Assembly (NCBI GenBank): GCA_029261925.1
Contig: JAJDAJ010000020.1
Location: 35,685-99,684 of the forward strand
Source of the DNA: Deltaproteobacteria bacterium
Lineage (GTDB): Bacteria > Myxococcota_A > UBA9160 > SZUA-336
Reading direction: 5' to 3'
Length of the DNA stretch: 64,000 nucleotides
The position numbers were made by a program, and so were the translations under genes. Shown here piece after piece: positions 51,414-59,875 of the stretch. The first letter of the stretch is position 1. Every line of letters begins with the position of its first letter. Under the pieces are notes generated by a model. The model did no database searches. It was given only the letters and a program-made list of their open reading frames with translations, and was not told the DNA's origin.

Positions 51414-52226
51414 TCAGCCGATGAGCGGGAAGCCGTCCCCGTCGAGCCGCTGATTGGGCTGCATCCCGGTGGTGTCGAAGGCCTCGGGGGGTGCCCCGTT
51501 CCAGCAGACGTCGGCCGGCTGGACGAGCACGAGATAGGCCCAGCGCGGCCGGTCGGTCGTATTGGCTCCGGCACCGTGCACCGTGAGATGCGAGTGCACC
51601 GTCACATCGCCCGCCCTGTAGTGCATGGGCGCAGACATCTCCAGATCCCGGAGCTCCGGGAAGACGTCCAGCGCATCACCAGCGCCGTAGGTGTGATAGC
51701 TGCCCAGGACCCCGGCGCGGTGAGAACGGTTCACGAAGGACATCGTGCCCGACTCCGGGCCGAAGTCCTCGAGCGCGATCCAGAAGGTCATCCCGCCGGA
51801 TCGATCGACCGCGAACGTGATGAAGTCCTGGTGGAAGCTGGTGGGACCGTTCCCCGCGTTCCGGGTCTTCCTCGACGACGGCAGCTTCGGCGCGAAGAAG
51901 TCGCTGAAGTACCTGACTCCCACCTCGCCCTTGCGGCTCATGAGAGCTCCGGCACCGCGGCCGATGCGGTCGATCAGCACCCGGACGTCGGGAACCGTCA
52001 GTCCGCCCCCCTGCTCTGCATTGAAGTAGGGCTGGTCGACTCCGTAGGCGTCGTTGCTGTCGCCGTCGTCCCCCATCCGGTCGCGCGCGATCCGGAGCAG
52101 CGTCTCCACGGTCGCGGCGTGGACGAAGCCATCGAGCTTCGTCCATCCGAACTCCCGGTAGTGCGCGACTTCCTCCGGGGTCACGGGTCGGCAGGGATCC
52201 GCCCCTCGTTGCTCGAGCGTCCGCAT
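51414..52226 (-). CDS. Phytanoyl-CoA dioxygenase (PhyH) family oxygenase
   Basis: The 270-residue Fe(II)/2-oxoglutarate enzyme has the double-stranded beta-helix with the metal triad: H-x-D in SFHQDFITFAVDRSGG and the distal H in TVHSHLTVHGAGAN, plus RWAYLVLV with the 2-oxoglutarate Arg. The N-terminal segment FGWTKLDGFVHAATVETLL is a family feature. Substrates in this family range from phytanoyl-CoA to terpenoid and steroid intermediates. It lies just upstream of the SDR on the minus strand and downstream of the VOC gene, probably in one transcript. Confidence 0.88.
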   Translation of the reverse strand: MRTLEQRGADPCRPVTPEEVAHYREFGWTKLDGFVHAATVETLLRIARDRMGDDGDSNDAYGVDQPYFNAEQGGGLTVPDVRVLIDRIGRGAGALMSRKGEVGVRYFSDFFAPKLPSSRKTRNAGNGPTSFHQDFITFAVDRSGGMTFWIALEDFGPESGTMSFVNRSHRAGVLGSYHTYGAGDALDVFPELRDLEMSAPMHYRAGDVTVHSHLTVHGAGANTTDRPRWAYLVLVQPADVCWNGAPPEAFDTTGMQPNQRLDGDGFPLIG

Positions 52227-52248
52227 GCGTCGGGCCTCCAGTCCCCGC

Positions 52249-52782
52249 TCAGGCGAGCGTCCGGAGCGGATCGGTTCCGTCCCAGCTCCCGGCAGCGGCC
52301 CTGAACTTCTCGAAGATCGAGTCCGCCACCGGGTTCGCCTCGATCAGCTCCACCATGAAGCCCAGCGTCGCCGTGGTGTCGATCCAGCACGTCCGGGCGC
52401 CCATCATCAGCCCGCTGAAGGCCACCTGCGAACCCGCGTCCGTGTAGGCGCCGAGGCTGGCGTCGTAGTCCGCGCAGTACAGGGCCGAGTGGTGGAAGCC
52501 CGTCCGACCGGCGGGAACCACGTCGCGAAACACCGAGGGGCGCTCGTCCTTCTGACTCACCAGCTCGATCTGGACCTCTCCGGCCTGGGCCATCGCGGCC
52601 GTGATGTCGGGGGGCTCCGCCGGCTGTCCCCGGTAGCGCGCGTCCTCGAACGTCACCTGCTCGAAGAGGAAGAACGGGCCGACCCCCGCCGAGTCCGTCC
52701 ATGCCTTCACGGCCGCATGCACGTCGGGTACGACCCAGCACATCTGCATGAAGCGTCGCTCGGGGAAAGCTCGACCCGACAT
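52249..52782 (-). CDS. VOC-family protein
   Basis: ATG at 52782, after a GGAGGA site, gives a 177-residue protein. The first repeat is RFMQMCWVVPDVHAAVKAWTDSAGVGPFFLFEQV, and the second HHSALYCADYDASLGAYTDAGSQVAFSG, with GFMVELIEANPVADSIF near the end. The ligand positions expected in glyoxalases are H in GFHHSALY and E in MVELIEA. The first ligand is a Gln or absent, so a metal-free or altered site is possible. It looks like the methylmalonyl-CoA-epimerase-like branch often found with lipid catabolism. A minus-strand TAGAAT -10-like box lies at 52919-52914. Confidence 0.8.
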   Translation of the reverse strand: MSGRAFPERRFMQMCWVVPDVHAAVKAWTDSAGVGPFFLFEQVTFEDARYRGQPAEPPDITAAMAQAGEVQIELVSQKDERPSVFRDVVPAGRTGFHHSALYCADYDASLGAYTDAGSQVAFSGLMMGARTCWIDTTATLGFMVELIEANPVADSIFEKFRAAAGSWDGTDPLRTLA

Positions 52783-52913
52783 CCGTTCGTTCCTCCGCAC
52801 CCACGCCCGCGGCCGCGTCTGCCCGCGCGAGTCGCGGAGCTGGCGGCGAGCTCCGCATCATGCCGCAGCGCCCCGCGATCCCCGCCGCCTGGAGCCGGGA
52901 CTCAGCCCCGCCC

Positions 52914-52919
52914 ATTCTA
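52914..52919 (-). promoter_or_regulatory. Candidate -10 element (TAGAAT, minus strand)
   Basis: TAGAAT on the minus strand, 132 bases before the VOC gene start, is one base from consensus. The 298-bp gap 52783-53080 between divergent genes holds no other gene-like structure that I can see. Confidence 0.3.
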
Positions 52920-53080
52920 CAGCGTGGGGGCGAGAGGCGGAGCCGACGCTCACCGCATGGCCGCGGCCTCCAGCCAGTTTGCACGGCCCCTGCGCGAGGT
53001 GCACCCTGGCCGCAGCGGAAGGGAAGCGTCCGGCGTCGAGCGAGCGCCCCGGGATCTCCTCCGGGGGAGGAACAACGGCC

Positions 53081-53824
53081 ATGGCAACCAGGGTGGCATT
53101 CGTGACCGGTGCGGCGTCCGGGATCGGCCGCGCCGCGGCGGAGGCGCTGGTTGAGCGGGGCTGCGCCGTCGCGCTCGTGGACCGGGACGACGAGGGGGGC
53201 TCCCGTGTCGAGGCGGAGCTCCGGAAGTCGGGCGAGTGCATCTTCATCCGCTGTGACGTGACCGACGACGAGGATGTACAGCGGGCCGTCGCGCGGACCG
53301 TGCAGACATATGGACGGCTCGACTCGGCGTTCAACGCGGCGGGCGCCGACGGCGAGAAGGGCAAGGCCGTCGCCGACTCGAGCATCGAGAACTGGAACCG
53401 GGTGATCACCCTCAACCTCACCGGGGTCTGGTCCTGCATGCGCCACCAGATCCCCGAGATGCTCAGGGCCGGCGGCGGATCGATCGTCAACTGCTCGTCG
53501 GTCGCAGGGCTGGTGGGAGCGCCCCTGCTGTCGGCCTACGTGGCGGCCAAGCACGGCGTCGTCGGCCTGACCCGGAGCGCCGCCCTCGAGTACGGGCGTC
53601 AGGGCCTCCGCGTGAACGCGATCTGTCCGGCAATGATCGATACGCCGATGTCGCGCGCGTTCATGGACCCGGAAATCTCCGAGATGATGCTCTCCGAGAG
53701 TCCGATGGGCCGGTTCGCCGCACCCTCGGAGGTCGCGTCCGCGGTGCTCTGGCTCTTCGACGACGCCAACGGCTTCGTCACCGGCCAGGCAATCGCGATC
53801 GACGGCGGGTGGACCGCGCGCTGA
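53081..53824 (+). CDS. SDR-family oxidoreductase
   Basis: The 247-residue classical SDR has TGAASGIGRAAAEAL, the second strand VALVDRDDEGG with Asp that favours NAD, NAAGADG, the Ser in VNCSSVAGL, YVAAKHG (catalytic Tyr-x-x-x-Lys) and a GFVTGQAIAIDGGW ending. This is the common 3-oxoacyl-ACP reductase or hydroxysteroid dehydrogenase type. It is followed 19 bp later by the amidohydrolase on the same strand. Confidence 0.9.
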   Translation: MATRVAFVTGAASGIGRAAAEALVERGCAVALVDRDDEGGSRVEAELRKSGECIFIRCDVTDDEDVQRAVARTVQTYGRLDSAFNAAGADGEKGKAVADSSIENWNRVITLNLTGVWSCMRHQIPEMLRAGGGSIVNCSSVAGLVGAPLLSAYVAAKHGVVGLTRSAALEYGRQGLRVNAICPAMIDTPMSRAFMDPEISEMMLSESPMGRFAAPSEVASAVLWLFDDANGFVTGQAIAIDGGWTAR

Positions 53825-53843
53825 GACACGAGAGGAGACGCTC

Positions 53844-55115
53844 ATGCCGACCCTGACCAACGCCCGGGTGTTCGACGGCCGGGAGATGCTGCCCGGCCGG
53901 CACAGCGTGAGCCTCGAGGGAAACCTCATCGCGACGGTGGGCGACCCGGCAACCGCCCCGGTCGATGCCATCGACGTGGACGGCCTGACCCTGATGCCCG
54001 GGCTGATCACCTGCCACCTCCATCCCGACTTCTACAGGTTCAGCCTCGAGGAGGGCCTGTCCGGCGAGCCACTGGGCAAGGAGTTCCCGCCGGGCGTCAT
54101 GATGGCCATCGGCGTGCGCACCTGCCGCGTGCTGCTGGAGAGCGGCTTCACCGGGTACGTCGGCGCCTCGTGCAGCAACGACATCGACGCCCAGCTCAAG
54201 ATGGCGATCGCGGAGGGCTTCATCCCGGGGCCCCGCATTCGCGCCTGCGGCCACCACCTGGGCACCACCGCCTCGCTCAATGACAGTCCGAAGTGGTGGC
54301 GGCGGCCGGAGACGCCGGGGACCGATCTGTTTGCCGACGGCCCCGACGCGCTGCGCAAGCTGGTGCGCGAGGAGGTCCGGCGCGGGGTCGAGACGATCAA
54401 GATCTTCGCCAGCTCCGGACACGGCTTCTCCGGTCGCACGGTCCGCAACATGGGCCGCGACGAGATCGCGGCCGTCGTGAGTACCGCCCACGCATGCGCC
54501 GCACGGGTACGGGCCCACGTCTCCGACGCGGCGATGATCCGTGAGTGCATCGAGCTGGGGGTCGACATCATCGATCACGGCGACGAGATGGACGAGGCGT
54601 GCATCGAGGCCATGGCAACGGCAGGAACCTTCTGGGTACCGAGCCTGGTCTACACCAAGCTCCTGCTCGAGCTCGGCTGGGGCGACGCCGATCTGCAGCG
54701 CCAGTACGAGAGCGTGAGAAGGCTGCTCCCGCTCGCGCAGGCCTCGGGGGTGCGCATCCTGGTCGGGGACGACTACAGCGGCGTCTTCCGTGACACCCTC
54801 GAGGACGATCCGCTCGGCCACGAGGTCGGCTGCTACGGGCGCGAGTTCGCGTTCTATGCGGGAATCGACGGGCTCGCCGCCGCGGATGTGCTGGGCTGGG
54901 GTACCCGGAACGCGGGAGAGCTGCTCGTGGATCCGCCGGCCAGGGCCGGCGTGGTCGAGCCGGGCGCCCTGGCCGACCTCATCGTCGTCGAGGGAGATCC
55001 GGTCGCGGATCCTTCGCTGCTGGCGAGGCCCGAGCAGAGCCTGAAGGTCGTCATCCGGGACGGCTCCGTCGTGATCGATCGGCTGCCGCCGGGGCGCGAG
55101 CGCCGGGCGGCCTAG
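53844..55115 (+). CDS. Amidohydrolase-family metal-dependent hydrolase
   Basis: The 423-residue protein has the N-terminal small beta-domain (ARVFDGREMLPGRHSVSLEGNLIATVGD) and the metal motif THxx in a modified form: LMPGLITCHLHPDFYRFSLEEG, where HLH gives the first two His ligands. A Lys candidate (ETIKIFASSGHG), His in RAHVSD and IDHGDEMDE, and the late Asp in VGDDYSGVF complete the metal site. The C-terminal GARAGVVEPGALADLIVVEGDPVAD closes the small domain. It is of the imidazolonepropionase-like type, with lactone, amide or imidazole ring substrates possible. It pairs with the upstream SDR. Confidence 0.87.
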   Translation: MPTLTNARVFDGREMLPGRHSVSLEGNLIATVGDPATAPVDAIDVDGLTLMPGLITCHLHPDFYRFSLEEGLSGEPLGKEFPPGVMMAIGVRTCRVLLESGFTGYVGASCSNDIDAQLKMAIAEGFIPGPRIRACGHHLGTTASLNDSPKWWRRPETPGTDLFADGPDALRKLVREEVRRGVETIKIFASSGHGFSGRTVRNMGRDEIAAVVSTAHACAARVRAHVSDAAMIRECIELGVDIIDHGDEMDEACIEAMATAGTFWVPSLVYTKLLLELGWGDADLQRQYESVRRLLPLAQASGVRILVGDDYSGVFRDTLEDDPLGHEVGCYGREFAFYAGIDGLAAADVLGWGTRNAGELLVDPPARAGVVEPGALADLIVVEGDPVADPSLLARPEQSLKVVIRDGSVVIDRLPPGRERRAA

Positions 55116-55138
55116 CCTCGATCGCGATCAGCGTCGCG

Positions 55139-56212
55139 TCACGCTTCCGCGGCCCCCTCGATCCTCCGCTCGAGAGCCTGTAGCTGCTGCCGCAACGACT
55201 CGACCTCCTCGCGCAGGCGCTCGACCTCACTGGTGCCGCCGGCCGCCCCCGGACCCCCGCGCGCCGCATAGCTCAGGCGCCACTCGGGCGGATACAGGCT
55301 GTCATTGTCCTTGACGGCCTTGCTCAGGCCCTTGCCGAACGTCTCGTCGGTCAGCTCGAGCTCCCCGTCGGACTTCACCAGGGGAAGCATCGACTCCAGC
55401 CAGCCGCTCACGACGCTGCCCATGTACTCGCCCTGGTGCTGCTTGAAGACCTCGAAGAACGTCTTCTGGATCATGACCGCGTCGGTCGGGCGGTTGGAGG
55501 CGCACGCGAGGGCGTACTTCTGGACCTCGGCTTCGAGCTGGTCCCGCGGCACGACGCTGTTGACGAAGCCGCAGTCGTACATCTCCCGGGCCGTGAACGG
55601 CCGGCCCGTGAACACCATCTCCTGGAACTTCCGCAGCCCCATCATCAGGGCCCACTGCCACATTCGCGCGGCCCAGCCGACGTAGCGCCAGGCCGAGTGC
55701 CCGAACAGGGCCTCGTCGGAGGAGATCACCAGGTCGGCGTCGGCCACCTGGTAGAAGTGCCACCCGTAGCAGTAGCCCTTGACCTCGACGATGCTGATCT
55801 TCTTGAAGTCCTGGAGGCTGCGGAGCCCGAAGCTCGAGTTGGCGTAGAGCTGCGTGAGAGACGCGAGGAACCGGTAGGAACCCTTCGGCGGATACTTGAC
55901 GTCCTCGTCGTCCCCGATCCCGAACTCGTACAGGGGCGAGTAGTCCTCGGCCGTGTACATGCCCGCCTGCTCCTCGAGATCGGCACCGCTGCCGAGATGC
56001 TCGCCCGCGCCGCGAACCACCAGCACCTTCACGTCGTCGTCCACGTTCGCCCTGTGGACGAGATCCGCGAAGCGCTGCCGCGCCGCCGCGGTCGGACCGT
56101 TGAGTCGCTCGGGACGGTTCAGCGTGATCGTCGCGATCTTCGTCTCCGGATCCTTCGCGTACAGGACGATCTCCTCCGCCGGTGGACGCTCGTCGGGCTC
56201 AGTCATGCGCAT
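55139..56212 (-). CDS. Enoyl-CoA hydratase-family protein with C-terminal coiled coil
   Basis: The crotonase core occupies residues 1-270: IATITLNRPERLNGPTAAARQRF, the oxyanion segment RGAGEHLGSGADLEEQAGMY and a second IVEVKGYCYGWHFYQVADADLVISSDEALFGHSAW, in which the usual GGG is replaced by YGW. Beyond it, after a linker, residues about 325-350 form a heptad coiled coil (EVERLREEVESLRQQLQALERRIE), unusual for this family and suggesting assembly or partner binding. It overlaps the AMP-ligase gene's end by 14 bases (or 8 if the second Met at 56206 is used). Confidence 0.85.
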   Translation of the reverse strand: MRMTEPDERPPAEEIVLYAKDPETKIATITLNRPERLNGPTAAARQRFADLVHRANVDDDVKVLVVRGAGEHLGSGADLEEQAGMYTAEDYSPLYEFGIGDDEDVKYPPKGSYRFLASLTQLYANSSFGLRSLQDFKKISIVEVKGYCYGWHFYQVADADLVISSDEALFGHSAWRYVGWAARMWQWALMMGLRKFQEMVFTGRPFTAREMYDCGFVNSVVPRDQLEAEVQKYALACASNRPTDAVMIQKTFFEVFKQHQGEYMGSVVSGWLESMLPLVKSDGELELTDETFGKGLSKAVKDNDSLYPPEWRLSYAARGGPGAAGGTSEVERLREEVESLRQQLQALERRIEGAAEA

Positions 56213-57836
56213 TCCCCTTCTGCTCGAGGCGCTCCTCGATCATCGCCGACATCTCGAAGAGCTTCAGCTTCCCCGTCGAGGTTCGCGGCACGTCTCCATG
56301 GGAGACGAGGACGATCTGTCGAGGGACCTTGTAGCTGGAAAGAACGTCCCGCAGCGCCTTCTTCAGTCCCTCCTCGCCGGGCTCCGTCCCCGCGACCGGG
56401 ACGACGGCCGCGACGACGCGCTGGCCCAGCTCGGGATCCGGCAGTCCGACGACGACCGCGAGATCGACCTCCGGCAGCCCGAGCAGCGCTGCCTCGACCT
56501 CGAGGCGGGACACGTTCGCGGCCCGGGTCTTGATCATGTCGCCGCGGCGAGCGACGAAGTAGAGGTACCCGTCCGCGTCGATCCGCACCAGATCGCCGGT
56601 CGGATAGAAGCCGTCCGGCGTGAACACCCGGCGCCGATCCACCTTGTAGAAGCCCGACATCAGGGCAGCGCCGCGAAGCTGGAGCTCGCCGACCTCTCCT
56701 GCCGGCACCGCCTCGCCGGTCTCGGGATCGACGACGCGCCGCTCGTACCCGTGAATGGCGCGCCCCGAGGCGCCGGCCTTCTCCTCCGGCAGACGGACGT
56801 CGAGCGGCTCCCCGCTGTGCACCGCGAAGGTCTCGCTCATGCCGAGCATGTTGGACTGGAGCGGCTCGGGGATCAGCTCCCCACGCGCGTCGCGGAACGG
56901 CCCGAGACCGACGATCCTGTCGACGTCGATGCCACGAGCGGTCGCGGCCTCGCGCAGCTTCACCAGCAGGTCTCCCCAGCTGTTGACGCGATTGACCCCG
57001 CACTGCTCGATGGTGTCGAGCACGGCATCCAGGTCCGGGGACTCGGGGTAGACGAGCGCGGCGCCCACGCTCAGCACCTCGAGCGCCATGGCCATCCCAC
57101 CGAGCCAGAACGCGGGCAGATGGGGCAGCATCCGGTCGCTGCTGCGGAGCAGGAAGAGCCTGGCGAGCTCCGGCGGGTGCCGCGTCAGGTTCCACTGCGT
57201 GTGAACCACGGCCTTCGGCAGCGCGGTGCTGCCCGAGGTGTAGACGATGACCGCATCGTCCCCGGGCGCGACCTCTCGCTCGGCCGCGGCGAGCAGCGTC
57301 GCATCGGGCGCGTCGGGAGCCTCTGCCCGCGCGAGCAGCTCCGCGACCGGACGCGCCCAGGCCAGCCCCTGCGCGTCATCCAGCCAGACGGACCGCAGGT
57401 GGGGCGCGGCGGTGACCCGGAGCGCGTCGGCGCCGCCGTCCGCCAGCCCGGGAAGAGCGGCGCTGAGCGTCGCCTCGTAGTCGTGATGCAGGAAGCGGCG
57501 CACGCCGACGAGGAGCTGCGTGTCGCTGTTGCGCAGGATGTGCGCCAGCTCGGACGGCGTGGACAGCGTGCTGACCGCGGTGACGAGCGCGCCGATCCGC
57601 AGTCCCGCGAGGAATGTCGTGATCCAGAGCGCACCGTCAGGCGCCATCAGGGCGATCCGCGCCCCCTTGCCCGCGCCCGCCGCCAGGAAGGCACGCGCCA
57701 TCCGGGCCGTGCGCCGGTCGAGCTCGTCGTAGCTCAGGGTCTCCTTCGCCGTTACGATGGCGTCGTGCTCGCCGCGCTCGGCGACCAGGCGGGCCAGCAG
57801 CGCCGGCAGCGTGGACGCCGGCTCGGTCGCTTCCAT
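56199..57836 (-). CDS. AMP-dependent acyl-CoA synthetase/ligase
   Basis: The 545-residue adenylate-forming enzyme has the P-loop-like YTSGSTALPKAVVHTQ, GMSETF for the adenine-binding block, FYPTGDLVRIDADGYLYFVARRGDMIKTRAANVSRLEVEAAL for the hinge and C-terminal domain, and the catalytic Lys in PRTSTGKLKLFEM. It forms acyl-AMP and then acyl-CoA from a carboxylic acid. The gene is upstream of the hydratase on the minus strand with overlapping ends, giving a ligase-hydratase pair, as expected for activation and degradation of an acid. The substrate is unknown. Confidence 0.93.
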   Translation of the reverse strand: MEATEPASTLPALLARLVAERGEHDAIVTAKETLSYDELDRRTARMARAFLAAGAGKGARIALMAPDGALWITTFLAGLRIGALVTAVSTLSTPSELAHILRNSDTQLLVGVRRFLHHDYEATLSAALPGLADGGADALRVTAAPHLRSVWLDDAQGLAWARPVAELLARAEAPDAPDATLLAAAEREVAPGDDAVIVYTSGSTALPKAVVHTQWNLTRHPPELARLFLLRSSDRMLPHLPAFWLGGMAMALEVLSVGAALVYPESPDLDAVLDTIEQCGVNRVNSWGDLLVKLREAATARGIDVDRIVGLGPFRDARGELIPEPLQSNMLGMSETFAVHSGEPLDVRLPEEKAGASGRAIHGYERRVVDPETGEAVPAGEVGELQLRGAALMSGFYKVDRRRVFTPDGFYPTGDLVRIDADGYLYFVARRGDMIKTRAANVSRLEVEAALLGLPEVDLAVVVGLPDPELGQRVVAAVVPVAGTEPGEEGLKKALRDVLSSYKVPRQIVLVSHGDVPRTSTGKLKLFEMSAMIEERLEQKGNAHD

Positions 57837-57889
57837 CGCCTATGCCCTCGCGCCGTGCGTCCCGCTCGACCTCCCGGCGGCAGAGCTGC

Positions 57890-57906
57890 CCGCCTGACGC
57901 AGGCGG
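57890..57906 (-). terminator. Small hairpin between Rieske and ligase genes
   Basis: CCGCCTG (57890-57896) pairs with CAGGCGG (57900-57906) around ACG. It lies in the 151-base gap between the Rieske stop (57988) and the ligase start (57836), both on the minus strand, so it may end the Rieske transcript. No T-run follows, and nothing else gene-like is seen in the gap. Confidence 0.35.
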
Positions 57907-57987
57907 CCCGCGCCGCGGGACGATCGCGCCGGCGCGGAGCGTGCTGGCGGTGGCGTGGTGGTGGCCCGCCCGGCGGCGGTACGCACG

Positions 57988-59310
57988 CTAGTCCACGCCC
58001 AGATAGCGATCGATCTCGCGGTGCATCTCCCAGAGCGCCATCTCCTGGCGCAGGTTCAGATGCACCCCTTCATACGAGCGCGACCGCATGCCGGCGGAGA
58101 CCTCGAGCATGTTCGAGAAGTCCTGATGCAGCACGCGACCGACCTGCGCGGGATCGCGCCAGTCGACCTGCCGCGTCTCGTAGTCGGGCATCTCTCCGCC
58201 CGGGAAGGCCGTGAGCGACCAGACGTCCCAGAGGGTCTCGTCGGGGTTCAGGCCGTGGGGCCGCGAGCGGTACGCCAGGGCGTTGCCCACGGTGGGCAAG
58301 GTGAAGAAATGCGGGAAGATGAAGTTGCCGCCGATGTGCTCGGCCTGCTCGGGCGTGGGCGCGGGCAGCGCGATGTCCGCGCTTGCCGCGTGGGTGTAGA
58401 GCTCGTCCATGTACGCGTCGATCGCGCCCTCGCCCTCGCGCCGGGGTCGCGCCGCGGCGCGCGTCGCCGCCTCCCGGTCGCGCTCGACGTACATCGCGCC
58501 GATCTCATCGATCGTGTAGCTGATGTAGCTCTGCAGGAGCTCCCTCTCGTCGAGGCCCGTCGGCGACTCGGGCTCCATCCCCTGCGAGTAGGGCACGCCG
58601 TAGTGAGAGTGCCCAGCGCCGTCGATGTGGTACAGGAAGCGGCTGATGTCGGTGCCCAGCCGGGGATACTCCGGGTGCGTCGCCGGCACGTGGTAGGACT
58701 CGGTGAAGGCCTCGAGCGCTGCCTTCCAGTTGATGGGCAGGATCATCTGCTTGTGCCAGAGCACGCCCATCTGATCGAGCCGCACGGGGTCGAGCCAGCG
58801 CGTCGCGGGCCCGATCGCCTGCTCGAGGGGCGGAGCGTCGGGATCCATGTTGATGAAGACGAACCCGCCCCAGGTGTCGACCTGGCACTCGCGCAGGCGA
58901 ATGCGCTCGGGATCGAGGGCAGCCGGGTCGAACTCCTCGGCCAGGTAGACGCGCTCGGAGGCGCCGTCCAGTCCCCAGGTCCAGCCGTGGAAGGGACAGC
59001 GGATGCGCCGCCCCTCGAAGCATCCCGCCCCGCTCGCCAGGCGCGTACCGCGATGCCGGCAGGCGTTGTGGAACGCGCGCAGCTGGCCGTCCTCGCCGTG
59101 GACCACCAGGATCGACTGGTCGCCGATCGTGTACTCCAGGTAGTCCCCCGGCTGGGCGACCCGGTCCGCCCGGCCGGCGATCTGCCACACGCGCGGCCAG
59201 AGCCGGTCCAGCTCCATCTCGAGGAACTCGCGACTCAGGTAGCGGTCCTTCGGAATGAAGGACTTCTCGAGCGCGTATCTCGAACTCCAGCGGGGGTCGC
59301 GATCGGCCAT
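57988..59310 (-). CDS. Rieske aromatic-ring-type oxygenase, alpha subunit (second)
   Basis: The 440-residue protein has the Rieske site CRHRGTRLASGAGCFEGRRIRCPFHGWTW. The catalytic domain has the block NWKAALEAFTESYHVPATHPE, whose ESYHVPATHPE segment holds the two iron His and a conserved Glu region; the third ligand Asp comes from the tail. It starts MADRDPRWSSRYALEKSFIPKDRYLSREFLEME, typical of the alpha subunit of Rieske oxygenases such as KshA or vanillate demethylase types. Like the copy at 45068 it has no adjacent partner genes except a small cytochrome c, and the two share the region's oxidative theme. Confidence 0.9.
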   Translation of the reverse strand: MADRDPRWSSRYALEKSFIPKDRYLSREFLEMELDRLWPRVWQIAGRADRVAQPGDYLEYTIGDQSILVVHGEDGQLRAFHNACRHRGTRLASGAGCFEGRRIRCPFHGWTWGLDGASERVYLAEEFDPAALDPERIRLRECQVDTWGGFVFINMDPDAPPLEQAIGPATRWLDPVRLDQMGVLWHKQMILPINWKAALEAFTESYHVPATHPEYPRLGTDISRFLYHIDGAGHSHYGVPYSQGMEPESPTGLDERELLQSYISYTIDEIGAMYVERDREAATRAAARPRREGEGAIDAYMDELYTHAASADIALPAPTPEQAEHIGGNFIFPHFFTLPTVGNALAYRSRPHGLNPDETLWDVWSLTAFPGGEMPDYETRQVDWRDPAQVGRVLHQDFSNMLEVSAGMRSRSYEGVHLNLRQEMALWEMHREIDRYLGVD

Positions 59311-59400
59311 GCGGGCGATGCTACCACGGCCCCGACCGCGCCAGCGCCCGTGCGCGGCGAGCTCCGGGAGCCGGCGGCCTCCCGCTCGCGCCTCGCCCGC

Positions 59401-59760
59401 TCAGCGTGAGGCCGGCGCGCGACCGGCCGCCTGCGCGCGCCGCGCGCGGACGTACGCCACGACCGCGTCGACCTCCGCGTCCGTCAGGGCACCGGCGAAC
59501 GCGGGCATGAGTGCGCCGCCTGTGCCCGAGCGGATCGACCGGCGCAGGGCCTCCTCGGTGTCCCCGTAGCGCAGTGGCTCGCTCAGCAGGAGCGGCGACG
59601 GCTCGACTCCGATCAGCGCGCCGCGACCCAGGTGACAGGTGGCGCAGGCCTGATGGAAGAGGGCCTCGCCGTCGGGAGCGCGAGCCGCCGTCCCGCCCAG
59701 CGCGGCACACGAGCCGAGGCACGGCAGGAGCAGCGCGAGCGCGAGATGTCGTCTCCTGAT
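59401..59760 (-). CDS. c-type cytochrome with non-canonical or missing start codon
   Basis: The minus-strand frame ending in TGA at 59403-59401 encodes a hydrophobic leader (HLALALLLPCLGSCAALGGTAARA), with a Cys that could be a lipobox (LGSC), followed by a class I cytochrome c domain: GEALFHQACATCHLGRGALIG with CxxCH, then LMPAFAGALTDAEVDAVVAYVRARR, where the Met of LMPAF is the axial ligand. The domain is complete, yet there is no ATG, GTG or TTG in frame before it. The frame runs upstream past 59830 with no stop. ATC at 59760 or CTG within the leader would be the nearest options, and an AGGAGA site lies at 59757-59752. It is 90 bases upstream of the Rieske gene. Confidence 0.65.
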   Translation of the reverse strand: MRRRHLALALLLPCLGSCAALGGTAARAPDGEALFHQACATCHLGRGALIGVEPSPLLLSEPLRYGDTEEALRRSIRSGTGGALMPAFAGALTDAEVDAVVAYVRARRAQAAGRAPASR

Positions 59761-59838
59761 CGAACCGGCCCTCCGACGTCGATCGTACCACGATCCCCGG
59801 CGGGCACTGCCTTCTCGCTCACGGCGCCACCGAGGGGT

Positions 59839-59844
59839 TATGCT
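59839..59844 (+). promoter_or_regulatory. Candidate -10 element (TATGCT)
   Basis: TATGCT is at 31 bases from the aldolase ATG at 59876, where a GGGAGAAGG ribosome site precedes the start. Weak evidence for a promoter in the gap between diverging genes. Confidence 0.35.
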
Positions 59845-59875
59845 GGTGCGCCGGCCAGCACAGGGAGAAGGCGTG

